64,000 bases of DNA. Origin: Marinomonas colpomeniae. Lineage in GTDB: Bacteria; Pseudomonadota; Gammaproteobacteria; Pseudomonadales; Marinomonadaceae. Positions 27,412-36,497 of the stretch are shown here, piece by piece. The DNA is taken from contig NZ_JACYFC010000002.1 of assembly GCF_014803385.1 (NCBI RefSeq), positions 496,001-560,000 on the forward strand, in the 5' to 3' direction. Below the pieces are notes generated by a model. The model searched no databases. It was not told the origin of the DNA and saw only the letters and a program-made list of their open reading frames with translations. The translations under genes and the position numbers were made by a program. Numbering within the stretch: position 1 is the stretch's first letter; each line of letters begins with the position of its first letter.

Positions 27412-28515
27412 ATGACTATCGATGTTTCAAATACATTGTTTGATAAGCAGCAGGAGATGCAATCTCGAATTGCATACCTTGAAAAAGAAAGAGATTTTAT
27501 AAAAGTCTTATATGGAGATATGCCTGAAACGCTTCAAGTTATAGCAAAAGGCGCACCACTGAGTGCGTTATTGAACCGTTTCAAAAATAAGTTACAGACA
27601 CAATTACCTAATGCTTATTGCCTGTTTATTGAATGTGACAAAGATTGTTTACAATGGCGTCTGCAATATTCAGATTTGATCAATGAAAACCTGCTTGATA
27701 CAAACGGTCAATTGGTTACGCTACCTCAAGACTTAATCGTTTTTGCCGCCACTTCTTCTAGTCGTAAACGACATTGCACTGATATTCAAAATGCATCTGG
27801 CTGGGAGCATTGGAAATCTTTTTTAGAGACCAATTCTTTAACCGAAGTTTCTATGATCAGTGTTCCTAATGGCCGCGGTTCAATTCATTTAATGTTGGCC
27901 TTTCAGAAAGGTAATTCATTGCTGGACGGCGATTTAATGGAATTGGCCCTAGAAGGGTATTCATCATGGGTGAATGCGGCATTTGAACGAGAAAAAGCAG
28001 ATTTTCTATTGTTAGAAGATAACCATAGAAATTCTGAAACTGGACTACTACGACGCTTCAGCTTTGAAAACAGCTTTGAAATTGTACTTAAAGACTCACG
28101 TCGTCATTTTCAACGTACTGCGTTATTGTCTCTACGTTTACTTTCTAGAGCAGAAATTGATAAGGCTGAGCTAAAAATCTTGGCAGATGTGATGCGTGAT
28201 GTCGTTCGCGACAATGACCTGATTGCACATTACGATGAGCGTGAATTGGTAATGGGTATTCGTATTCAGCATTTAGAAGACGCAGAAGTTGTGGCAAAAA
28301 AATTGTTAGAAACTTTGGGTGCTTCTAAGTATTCAACGAACCAATTGATTAGAGCCGGTTTGTCTATCGGTATCGCTTTCTACCCAGAGCATTCTTCTAT
28401 AGAGTCACTTCATCAAGCGGCATCATTAGCGTCCCACTCATTAAAGAACACATCAGGATTTCGCCTTGAATTCCATGATGCGCTTTATGACACTAGTGCT
28501 GCTTTTTATAGCTGA
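27412..28515 (+). CDS. Degenerate GGDEF-domain protein with N-terminal sensor region
   Basis: A 367-residue cytoplasmic protein. A short coiled coil (about 8-28) is followed by a GAF-like region (about 35-185) and a C-terminal domain with the GGDEF fold (about 205-360; SIGIAFYPEHSSIESLHQAASLA is typical). The signature loop is replaced: where GGDEF should stand the sequence reads HYDERELVMGI. It is probably not a diguanylate cyclase, and may act as a ligand- or GTP-sensing or protein-binding module. It starts 117 bases after pyrC' on the same strand. Confidence 0.75.
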   Translation: MTIDVSNTLFDKQQEMQSRIAYLEKERDFIKVLYGDMPETLQVIAKGAPLSALLNRFKNKLQTQLPNAYCLFIECDKDCLQWRLQYSDLINENLLDTNGQLVTLPQDLIVFAATSSSRKRHCTDIQNASGWEHWKSFLETNSLTEVSMISVPNGRGSIHLMLAFQKGNSLLDGDLMELALEGYSSWVNAAFEREKADFLLLEDNHRNSETGLLRRFSFENSFEIVLKDSRRHFQRTALLSLRLLSRAEIDKAELKILADVMRDVVRDNDLIAHYDERELVMGIRIQHLEDAEVVAKKLLETLGASKYSTNQLIRAGLSIGIAFYPEHSSIESLHQAASLASHSLKNTSGFRLEFHDALYDTSAAFYS

Positions 28516-28638
28516 TAAGCACTTTCTGGAAATTTTTTAGAAATGCTATAGTGCAGGTTTTATCGCTTTATTTTGATATTAAAAAAATAGGCATAAAGCA
28601 TTAATCTGTTACTGCTTGATTGAGAGGCAAATAACACT

Positions 28639-29379
28639 ATGGCGATTGAAAACATGAATACGTCAGTAGATGATGGTATTGAAAATATTAAGGTTAACCT
28701 TGCTCTAGTACTTCAACAAATAGAGCAATCAGTTCAACTGGCACAGCGTGACGAAAATAGCGTTCGACTATTGGCGGTAAGTAAAACGAAGCCTGTAGCA
28801 GCATTAGAAGCAGCTTATTTTTTAGGGCAGAGAGCATTTGGTGAAAATTATGTTCAGGAAGCGGTAGATAAATACCACGCATTGTCCCATTTGACCGATA
28901 TTGAATGGCATTTTATTGGCCCTATTCAATCTAATAAATCTCGTCTAATTGCAGAAACTATGCACTGGGTGCACTCAATTGATCGTAAAAAAATTGCTCA
29001 GCGTTTGAACGAGCAGCGTCCTAGTGATTTACCCGCTCTTAATGTTTGTATTCAGGTGAACATAAGTGGTGAAGCAAGCAAGTCTGGAATTATCTTGTCG
29101 GAACTAGATGATATGGTTTCTTTAGTAAAGAGCTTGCCCAATTTACGTTTGAGAGGTTTGATGGCCATTCCTGCACCACAACATAGCCATTCGGACCAAT
29201 GTCGTGTCTACGAGCCTATATCGCAGGCTTTCCTTGAATTATCTAAATCCGATAGCATGATAGATACCTTATCTATTGGTATGTCTGGAGATCTGGCCGC
29301 AGCAATTGAATCTGGCAGTACTATGGTTCGTATTGGGACAGCAATTTTTGGTGAGCGAGATTATTCAGCTAAGTTATAA
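28639..29379 (+). CDS. yggS: PLP homeostasis protein (YggS/PLPBP family)
   Basis: A 246-residue single-domain TIM-barrel protein that binds pyridoxal phosphate without a catalytic C-terminal domain. The PLP lysine is in VRLLAVSKTKP (about residues 43-53); also typical are FGENYVQEA, WHFIGPIQSNK and SIGMSGDLAAAIESGSTMVRIGTAIFG. It helps keep free PLP and amino-acid pools balanced. Next to proC and yggT as in many gammaproteobacteria. Confidence 0.93.
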   Translation: MAIENMNTSVDDGIENIKVNLALVLQQIEQSVQLAQRDENSVRLLAVSKTKPVAALEAAYFLGQRAFGENYVQEAVDKYHALSHLTDIEWHFIGPIQSNKSRLIAETMHWVHSIDRKKIAQRLNEQRPSDLPALNVCIQVNISGEASKSGIILSELDDMVSLVKSLPNLRLRGLMAIPAPQHSHSDQCRVYEPISQAFLELSKSDSMIDTLSIGMSGDLAAAIESGSTMVRIGTAIFGERDYSAKL

Positions 29380-29446
29380 TAACGTTATTAGACAGTATTG
29401 ATTTTTAATTGAGCTTACTAGCAAAGATAAATAATAGGATATGAAC

Positions 29447-30277
29447 ATGACACCAAGTATTGCCTTCATCGGCGTAGGAAACATGGCGAGAGCTATTTTT
29501 AGCGGCATGCTTGCGAGTGGTTATCCTGCGGATAAAATTATTGGTACATCAAGAACCCCAGAAAAAAGAGATTATTATCATGAGCGATATGGCATTACCA
29601 TGTTCGCAGATAATCATTTGGCGGTAGAAACGGCTGAGATTGTCGTTTTATGTGTAAAACCTGCTCAAATGAAAGCCGTTGTTGAAGAGTTTTCTGAGGA
29701 AGTTCGTAGTGATCAACTATTTATCTCCGTTGCGGCTGGAGTTGAATTGGATTCATTGTCCCATTGGCTTGGTAAACCTGTTGCTGTTGTACGTAGCATG
29801 CCAAATACACCGTCACAAATTGGCGCAGGTATGACAGGATTAATTGCTAATAAGCAAACAACACAAGAACAAAAAGATTGGGTTGGTGAGCTGTTTGCGA
29901 GCGTTGGTCATTCAGTTTGGGTGGAAGATGAAGCGCACATGCATACGGTAACTAGCTTATCTGGCAGTGCCCCCGCGTATTTTTTCCGCTTTCTTGAATC
30001 CATGATTAAAAATGCAAAAGATCAGGGCTTAGACGAAAAAACCAGTCGTGAATTAGCAAGCTATGCGATGTTAGGTGCAGCTAGAATGGTCATTGAGTTA
30101 GAAGAACCTATTGAACAATTGCGAAAAAATATTACGTCACCTAATGGTACAACAGAGCAAGCGTTGCTCTCTTTTGACGCAGCTAATATTGATAAAATAG
30201 TGGCCGATGCCATGATGGCATGTGCCAATCGATCAAAAGAAATATCTAATGATTTTTCTGTTAAGAAAAATAAATAA
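29447..30277 (+). CDS. proC: Pyrroline-5-carboxylate reductase
   Basis: A 276-residue ProC, which reduces pyrroline-5-carboxylate to proline with NAD(P)H. The Rossmann motif IAFIGVGNMARAIFSGM opens the protein. The family signature lies at LSGSAPAYFFRFLESM and the C-terminal segment SPNGTTEQALLSF is conserved. ATG at 29447 has AGGA at 7 bases; ATG at 29441 is only one base from it. Forms an operon with yggS and yggT. Confidence 0.95.
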   Translation: MTPSIAFIGVGNMARAIFSGMLASGYPADKIIGTSRTPEKRDYYHERYGITMFADNHLAVETAEIVVLCVKPAQMKAVVEEFSEEVRSDQLFISVAAGVELDSLSHWLGKPVAVVRSMPNTPSQIGAGMTGLIANKQTTQEQKDWVGELFASVGHSVWVEDEAHMHTVTSLSGSAPAYFFRFLESMIKNAKDQGLDEKTSRELASYAMLGAARMVIELEEPIEQLRKNITSPNGTTEQALLSFDAANIDKIVADAMMACANRSKEISNDFSVKKNK

Positions 30278-30289
30278 GGAAAGAACAGA

Positions 30290-30832
30290 ATGAATTCAAG
30301 TCCATTTATTATGCTAGTAACGGTGATCTGCAACCTTTATTTGTTTATTGTGTTATTGCGTTTAGTACTTCAGTTAACGAAAGCGGATTTTTATAATCCG
30401 ATTAGCCAAGGCGTTGTTAAAGCAACTAGCCTTTTTGTATTGCCATTGCGCAAGGTGATCCCTGCGATTGGCCGAGTAGACACAGCATCATTGGTGTTGG
30501 CTTTCGCCGTTCAATTATTGACCGTTGCCTTGGTTGTGTTTATTAAAGGTGCTTACCTTTCTCCGACTGGCTATGCGCTTTACACCGTGGCTGGAACCTT
30601 GTATCACTTACTTGATTTGTATTTCTGGGCGATGTTGATATCTGTGATACTGAGTTGGGTGGCACCTGGCGCAAATCATCCTGGCGCTATGTTGGTTGGA
30701 CAAATTACAGAGCCGCTATATCGTGCTTGCCAGCGAGTAATCCCGCCACTAGGTGGTTTAGACCTATCTCCTATTTTTATCTTCTTGAGTATTTCTTTTC
30801 TCAAGCAAATATTGTCAGCCTACAATATTTAA
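30290..30832 (+). CDS. yggT: YggT family membrane protein
   Basis: A 180-residue membrane protein with two YGGT repeats, each a pair of helices (LVLQLTKADFYNPISQGVVKATSLFVLPLRKVIP and ISVILSWVAPGANHPGAMLVGQITEPLYRACQRVIP, each read through short gaps). Homologues are linked to osmotic tolerance and cell division, and the exact role is unclear. It starts 12 bases after the proC stop. Confidence 0.9.
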   Translation: MNSSPFIMLVTVICNLYLFIVLLRLVLQLTKADFYNPISQGVVKATSLFVLPLRKVIPAIGRVDTASLVLAFAVQLLTVALVVFIKGAYLSPTGYALYTVAGTLYHLLDLYFWAMLISVILSWVAPGANHPGAMLVGQITEPLYRACQRVIPPLGGLDLSPIFIFLSISFLKQILSAYNI

Positions 30833-30986
30833 GAAGGAATATTGTTCTCATAGAATTGAGTATCAACACTCGATATTATTAGGTGAATTGAGAATAAGGG
30901 CGTATTCCTATATGATGCGCCCTAAACAGGAGCTAGAGTGAACAACGTGAAGTTGTTAACCATCTCAACTTATTATCCCTTACTAA

Positions 30987-31487
<501 letters not shown>

Positions 31488-31528
31488 TTTTTGCGTGTTG
31501 GTCTTACTAGAGCATACCGTGTTTTTAG

Positions 31529-31789
<261 letters not shown>

Positions 31790-31807
31790 CTTTAAGGTTG
31801 CGAAAAA

Positions 31808-33544
31808 ATCGACACTAATAGCTTTATCTTTTTAGCTGGAATATTACTTCTTGTTAGTATTCTAGCCAGTTCATTAACTGTGCGTGCTGGCTTACCTTTG
31901 CTGCTGGTTTTTCTCGGAATAGGGATGCTGGCAGGTGAAGAAGGCATTGGCCGACTAGACTTCGACAACTCAAATTTAGCCTTTCTCGTTGGTAATCTTG
32001 CATTGGCCGTGATTCTTCTTGATGGCGGTATGCGCACAAAAACCAGTACTTTCCGTGTCGCCTTATGGCCTTCTTTGTCTCTCGCAACATTAGGTGTGGT
32101 ATTAACTACTGCCAGTGTTGGTGTGTTTGCTGCTTGGCTGCTAGAAGTACAATTAATTTACGGTTTATTATTAGGTGCTATTGTTGGCTCCACGGATGCC
32201 GCAGCGGTATTTAGTTTATTACGTAATAGTGGCGTTCGATTAAATGAACGAGTGGGCGGGACTCTGGAAATAGAGTCTGGCGCAAATGACCCAATGGCTA
32301 TTCTGCTGGTGGTTATGCTAACAGGCATGCTACAAAGCTCCGACCATATTAGTGTGCTGTCATTCTTAGGGCAGATGCTACAGCAATTTGCGGTTGGCGG
32401 TGTTGTAGGGTTATTAGGTGGTAAGTTACTACTGGTTGTTTTAAGGCGTGTAACCTTGGTTGAAGGCTTATACGCGCTGCTTATCATTTCATTTGGGCTT
32501 GCTATCTTTGCCGGAGTGAATATTGCTGGTGGTAGTGGCTTTTTAGCTGTGTATTTAGTTGGTCTTGCGGTTGGGAATGGACGAATCAAACAGCTTGAGT
32601 CTGTGTCTCAGGTAATGGATGGTTTAGCTTGGTTGGCGCAGGCTGGGATGTTCTTGTTACTAGGGCTTTTGGTAACACCGTCTAGCTTATTGAGTCACGG
32701 ATTACAGGCAATAGCCATTGCTGCATTTCTTATCTTTATTGCTCGTCCTCTCGCTGTGATGATTTGTTTATTACCTTTTGATTTCCGTTGGCCTGAACGG
32801 GTGTATATAAGTTGGGTGGGTTTACGTGGTGCCGTACCTATTGTACTGGCTCTTTACCCTGTTATTGCCGGTCTCTCAAATTCTGAATTGTTATTTGAAA
32901 TCACCTTTACAGTGGTGTTAATTTCTTTATTACTGCAAGGGTCGACTGTACCGCAAGTGGCTCGCTGGTTAAAAATAATAGTGCCAGAACCTGCAGCTCC
33001 GATAACTCGTTTTTCATTAATCGACGATATAGACTCTGATCATTCGCTAGAGTTGTATGAGTTTTTGGTTCAAGCCGAAGACGTTAGAATACCTTCTGCA
33101 ATCGTACAAAACGTGCCAAGTGAAACGGTATCAACGCCACAACTGGTCGCTTTAGTTCGTGACCATCAACCTATTGTAGTGAATGAATCAACTGTGTTGA
33201 CGTTTGGAGATCGAATTTGGATGTTGTTACACCCAGAAGATGTTGATGATGTTGCAGTTATATTTTCTCAACAGGCTTCGAGTTCTTTTATCCTACAGAA
33301 TTTCTTTGGTGAATTTGCTATCCGTGGTGATGCTTCTTTATTGGATCTTGCTAAAGCATATGGGGTCTCTATCGATGGTATTAATGAAGCAGATACAGCG
33401 GCAGAATTGTTACAAAACCAGCTTGGAAAATTATTAGTAGTTGGAGATAGGGTTCGATTTGGTAATCTGCGCTTAACTATCAGACAAATGAAAGGCAATG
33501 AAATTGAGATGATCGGACTTAAATTGCAAAATAAGCGAACGTAA
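31808..33544 (+). CDS. cvrA: K+/H+ antiporter (NhaP2/CvrA type), apparent non-AUG start
   Basis: A CPA1-family cation/proton antiporter with a C-terminal TrkA-C-like cytoplasmic domain, about 578 residues. Segments LAIGMLAGEEG-like, NLALAVILLDGGMRT and GAIVGSTDAAAVFSLL match NhaP2. The only common start codon is GTG at 31880, but that would remove the first membrane helix. The frame upstream is open to a stop at 31793 and encodes IDTNSFIFLAGILLLVSILA, matching the start of NhaP2. The best candidate start is ATC at 31808, with TTTAAGG about 10 bases before it. The true start is uncertain. Confidence 0.8.
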   Translation: MDTNSFIFLAGILLLVSILASSLTVRAGLPLLLVFLGIGMLAGEEGIGRLDFDNSNLAFLVGNLALAVILLDGGMRTKTSTFRVALWPSLSLATLGVVLTTASVGVFAAWLLEVQLIYGLLLGAIVGSTDAAAVFSLLRNSGVRLNERVGGTLEIESGANDPMAILLVVMLTGMLQSSDHISVLSFLGQMLQQFAVGGVVGLLGGKLLLVVLRRVTLVEGLYALLIISFGLAIFAGVNIAGGSGFLAVYLVGLAVGNGRIKQLESVSQVMDGLAWLAQAGMFLLLGLLVTPSSLLSHGLQAIAIAAFLIFIARPLAVMICLLPFDFRWPERVYISWVGLRGAVPIVLALYPVIAGLSNSELLFEITFTVVLISLLLQGSTVPQVARWLKIIVPEPAAPITRFSLIDDIDSDHSLELYEFLVQAEDVRIPSAIVQNVPSETVSTPQLVALVRDHQPIVVNESTVLTFGDRIWMLLHPEDVDDVAVIFSQQASSSFILQNFFGEFAIRGDASLLDLAKAYGVSIDGINEADTAAELLQNQLGKLLVVGDRVRFGNLRLTIRQMKGNEIEMIGLKLQNKRT

Positions 33545-33566
33545 GCCCAATCTTTTTTGAACCTCC

Positions 33567-33594
33567 AACACCTGTTTGAATTTAAACAGGTGTT
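33567..33594. terminator. Terminator between antiporter and K+ channel genes
   Basis: Perfect arms AACACCTGTTT and AAACAGGTGTT with a 6-base loop lie between the convergent genes. The T-run after it is broken (CTTATTTATT), so termination may be moderate. Confidence 0.7.
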
Positions 33595-33599
33595 CTTAT

Positions 33600-34706
33600 T
33601 TATTGGCTAAACAGCTTAAGAATTTCATTAGTTGATGGCATGACTTGGTTGTCATTTACTAAGATAATTAACCCTTCAGTATCGATTGAAGAATGTGCTT
33701 GAGGGTGAGTCACAATATCCCCATTTTTCTGAACATAACCTAACGCCGTACCGATATCATTTTGAATTAACGTAGAAACCACGGTTGCCCAAGACACATC
33801 ACTTAGATGGATATTAAGGCGAATAGTATGATCACCTTGATGATGAAACAAATCTTCTAAAACCTGCTCCGTTCCTGGTGCAACCAAGGATCGTACGAGC
33901 ATTTCGGGATACGCTCTTACTGGCCTAATAACAGCACTGGCGCCAGCGGCTTTAAACCTAGGGCGATTCGAATCATTAATGGCCTCCGCTATAATAAAAG
34001 CGGGAGAATTTAAGGCTTGAAGGCGGTGTAATGTGTCAAATGTTAAACTGTCACTATGAGGGTTCTGAGTTTCTGGGCAAAGCACAATAATATATTTCGC
34101 CTTGTCTGACCCTGCAAATTCCAGCATATCATCCTCTAATGCATCACCTGTGTGATGAACGACTCCTTTGGCTCTTAAACTAAGTGGAAGGCCTTCTGGA
34201 AACGCGGGAGAGAGAATTTGAATGGGTGTATCAGCTAATTCTGGCGTCTGACTCATTTGGTTAATCAATAACTCTAAATAGCGTTCAGCTTCGTACTTTG
34301 GTGTGTTTATTATAAGTATGTGATCTTCCATTTCGCTCCACCTTATGCGGCCTTTGATTCGCATTTCTTTTTTAATCAGCCTGATCTCAACGTAGTCACT
34401 GGCGATTTGTGCGAGTAGGGTAATCCCCATGCCGTAAATTAATATAATAGTCGAAAGCTGCCCCCAAAAAGTGATGGCAGAGATATCGCCATAACCTGTG
34501 GTACTAGCCGATGTCATCGTTAACCAAAAGGCTTGCCACCAATTTAGATCTTCGAAGAAAACCATAGTTAAGCTATGTAAAGCGATGACACCTGCAAATA
34601 AGACAAAGCGCTTTCTGATATCACTGGCTTCATGCAGGTGTACTTTCTTGCGGAATTTACTCCGACTGCTTTTTTTTCGCCCTAGGATAAGTCCAAAAAA
34701 GATCAT
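33600..34706 (-). CDS. Ion channel with RCK/TrkA-N-like cytoplasmic domain (potassium channel)
   Basis: A 368-residue two-helix channel. The first helix is at about 34-50, then the pore loop with selectivity filter TTGYGD at residues 69-74, then the second helix at about 82-102, followed by a large RCK-type regulatory domain (SEMEDHILIINTP onwards, two repeats). It should conduct K+ across the inner membrane. Convergent with the K+/H+ antiporter, so the two probably share a role in potassium balance. Confidence 0.87.
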   Translation of the reverse strand: MIFFGLILGRKKSSRSKFRKKVHLHEASDIRKRFVLFAGVIALHSLTMVFFEDLNWWQAFWLTMTSASTTGYGDISAITFWGQLSTIILIYGMGITLLAQIASDYVEIRLIKKEMRIKGRIRWSEMEDHILIINTPKYEAERYLELLINQMSQTPELADTPIQILSPAFPEGLPLSLRAKGVVHHTGDALEDDMLEFAGSDKAKYIIVLCPETQNPHSDSLTFDTLHRLQALNSPAFIIAEAINDSNRPRFKAAGASAVIRPVRAYPEMLVRSLVAPGTEQVLEDLFHHQGDHTIRLNIHLSDVSWATVVSTLIQNDIGTALGYVQKNGDIVTHPQAHSSIDTEGLIILVNDNQVMPSTNEILKLFSQ

Positions 34707-34727
34707 TCAGCCTCTGTTTATTACTCG

Positions 34728-35195
34728 TTAGTTAGTGGGTATAGCGTAACCAAGTTGACGCCAAGACTCATATACCATCACAGCGACCGTATTAGATAGG
34801 TTCAAACTGCGTGAGTTCGCTTGCATGGGTAAACGCAACCTTTGAGCAGTTGGTAACGCATCGATGAACTCGGCAGGCAGGCCTCGTGTCTCAGGGCCAA
34901 ATACCAAAACGTCATTTTCCTCAAAACTGGCTTCACTATGAACGCGACTGCCTTTTGTGGTTAATGCGTAAATGGTTCCAATATTGTTTTGATCAACAAA
35001 ACTCTGAAAATCTGGGTAACGTTTTAAACGCGTAAACTCATGATAATCGAGTCCCGCTCTTCTTAACTTCTTATCTTCAAGATCAAAGCCCAATGGCTCT
35101 ATCAGGTGTAAGTGGTAGCCAGTGTTCGCACATAAACGTATTACATTGCCTGTATTAGGCGGAATTTCAGGTTGGTAAAGTACAATATGAAGCAT
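34728..35195 (-). CDS. trmL: tRNA (cytidine/uridine-2'-O-)-methyltransferase TrmL
   Basis: A 155-residue SPOUT methyltransferase that modifies the wobble base of tRNA-Leu. Visible are [23 protein letters not shown], the SAM-knot motif [13 protein letters not shown] near residue 99 and [18 protein letters not shown]. Ends 21 bases before the channel gene start on the same strand. Confidence 0.94.
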   Translation of the reverse strand: MLHIVLYQPEIPPNTGNVIRLCANTGYHLHLIEPLGFDLEDKKLRRAGLDYHEFTRLKRYPDFQSFVDQNNIGTIYALTTKGSRVHSEASFEENDVLVFGPETRGLPAEFIDALPTAQRLRLPMQANSRSLNLSNTVAVMVYESWRQLGYAIPTN

Positions 35196-35276
35196 AGGGT
35201 TTATCTCCTTGATATAAGAAGATAATACCAGAGGAAGCCCAGAAACTAAGTTTTTAATTTATTTTCAAAAAAACTA

Positions 35277-35304
35277 TTGACCACAAAAACGGTTTCTCTA
35301 TAAT
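35277..35304 (+). promoter_or_regulatory. Sigma-70 promoter of tRNA-Phe
   Basis: TTGACC (35277-35282) and a perfect TATAAT (35299-35304) with a 16-base spacer, followed by a GC-rich discriminator ACGCCCC. The position fits initiation a few bases before the tRNA. Confidence 0.88.
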
Positions 35305-35315
35305 ACGCCCCACTT

Positions 35316-35391
35316 GCCCGGATAGCTCAGTCGGTAGAGCAGAGGATTGAAAATCCTCGTGTCGGCGGTTCGATTCCGTCTCCGGGCACCA
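35316..35391 (+). tRNA. tRNA-Phe (GAA anticodon)
   Basis: A 76-base tRNA with encoded CCA end. The acceptor arms are GCCCGGA and TCCGGGC, the anticodon arm is GAGGA-TTGAAAA-TCCTC with GAA at 35349-35351, and the T arm carries GGTTCGATTCC. All stems pair fully. Confidence 0.98.
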
Positions 35392-35401
35392 TGATTTGAA
35401 G

Positions 35402-35434
35402 AAAGGCCATTTATTAACTTAAATGGCCTTTTTT
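35402..35434 (+). terminator. Terminator of tRNA-Phe
   Basis: Arms AAAGGCCATTTA and TAAATGGCCTTT followed by a run of T, ten bases after the tRNA. The tRNA is therefore a single-gene transcript. Confidence 0.93.
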
Positions 35435-35656
35435 TTCGCCTGCATTTTGCCCCTTTCGTATACTCCATCATTCGCTTCCTCAAGTTACTGTCGAAATCAG
35501 AAATAAATCTTTTCAAAATTTATGTTTAACCTGTCAAGCCAGCTTATAGGTTTTATCTTGGGTGAATAGGGTGGTTCAGTTGTTAAACTTACATTTAATC
35601 AGGCATTATTGAATTCACTAGAAAGCTTAAAATCCTTACTCGTAGGAGAGTCTCAA

Positions 35657-36082
35657 ATGACAGAAAAACACATTGAGAAAACACCTGAAGGGCGCCCGAC
35701 ATTTCACGGGAGAGTATTGTTAGCGGAAGACAATCTTACCAATCAAATCGTAGCTCGTGGGTTGCTGAATTTATACTGTGTAGAAGTCGTGATTGCAGAA
35801 AATGGTCAAAAGGCAGTTGAGCAAGCTGAATCGACTCAGTTTGATTTAATCTTTATGGACTGTCAGATGCCCGTGATGGACGGGTATGAAGCCACCAGAC
35901 ATATTCGTCAGCTCAAACAAGGTAAAACCTCGCCAGATGTTCCTATTATTGCGCTTAGTGCCAATGCGTTGAAAGGAGACGAAGACGAATGTTTTATTGC
36001 AGGTATGAATGATCACGTTGCCAAACCTGTTTCACAAGACAAAATTGTAGCGATTCTAACAAAGTGGCTTCCTATAAGGTGA
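35657..36082 (+). CDS. Stand-alone receiver (CheY-like) protein
   Basis: A 141-residue response regulator with only a receiver domain (about 18-138). The acidic pair is in LLAEDNLTNQ, the phospho-acceptor is Asp68 in FMDCQMPVMDG and the lysine is in HVAKPVS. The sequence is most like the C-terminal receivers of hybrid histidine kinases. The start at 35657 has AGGAGAG 7 bases upstream; an in-frame extension to 35609 is less likely. It is followed by a short HPt-like frame, so the pair may be what remains of, or a compact version of, a phosphorelay. Confidence 0.82.
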   Translation: MTEKHIEKTPEGRPTFHGRVLLAEDNLTNQIVARGLLNLYCVEVVIAENGQKAVEQAESTQFDLIFMDCQMPVMDGYEATRHIRQLKQGKTSPDVPIIALSANALKGDEDECFIAGMNDHVAKPVSQDKIVAILTKWLPIR

Positions 36083-36109
36083 TGATTATAATGGTAAAGG
36101 AAACTTATT

Positions 36110-36286
36110 ATGTTTGAACCAAAAGTATTTGATGGCGCTGACTATGAAAGTCTGCTTGCTTGCAGTTACGAATTGATGACTTTGGTTGCTGCTGAGTTTA
36201 TTTCTGAAGCGACTGCTTTATTTGAACAATTTCAAGTGAATATAGACGCTAAAAATTGGTGCCTACACTTAAGCAGGAAATCTTAG
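36110..36286 (+). pseudogene. 58-codon frame resembling a truncated HPt domain
   Basis: Starts MFEPKVFDGADYESLL at 36110, with AAAGGA 8 bases upstream, and ends at TAG 36284-36286. The segment EATALFEQFQVNIDAKNWCLHLSRKS looks like the first helices of a histidine phosphotransfer domain, where one expects W..L...AHTLKG. The phospho-histidine motif is not completed, and the protein ends there. A shift by one base brings TLKQEILA into frame, so this could be a frameshifted HPt gene. It may also be a genuine small protein. Confidence 0.4.
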
Positions 36287-36379
36287 CCTAGTGCGACTAG
36301 GTGCTAACAAATAACGTATTTATATCCCTCACCTCGTTTTACCTTCCTGATTGCTTTATCCCGATTTTTACAGATAAAA

Positions 36380-36437
36380 GGTTTCATTTGAATGGTATTG
36401 TATTTCAAATGAAACCTTACTATCATAAAAATGAAAC
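36380..36437 (+). promoter_or_regulatory. Promoter and palindromic operator of the ugp operon
   Basis: A perfect inverted repeat: GGTTTCATTTGAA (36380-36392), an 11-base spacer, TTCAAATGAAACC (36404-36416). A further half-site AAATGAAAC lies at 36429-36437. A plausible sigma-70 promoter overlaps it: TTGTAT (36398-36403), 17 bases, TATCAT (36421-36426), so the right arm fills the spacer. The likely binder is the DeoR-type regulator encoded later in the operon; that link is inference. Confidence 0.65.
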
Positions 36438-36497
36438 ATTTGATCATTATAGTCGTTCTTTCTTTTCTAATAAAAACTCATTGTGAGGAACACAGAA

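Noticed and set aside
35298-35516. A 72-codon minus-strand frame across the tRNA-Phe
   Set aside because: It is antisense to a perfectly folded tRNA and its terminator, with no ribosome site; a common chance frame over tRNA genes.
35316-36300. tRNA-Phe as an integration site of a genomic island
   Set aside because: No integrase gene and no second copy of the tRNA 3' end were seen in the window; downstream genes look chromosomal.
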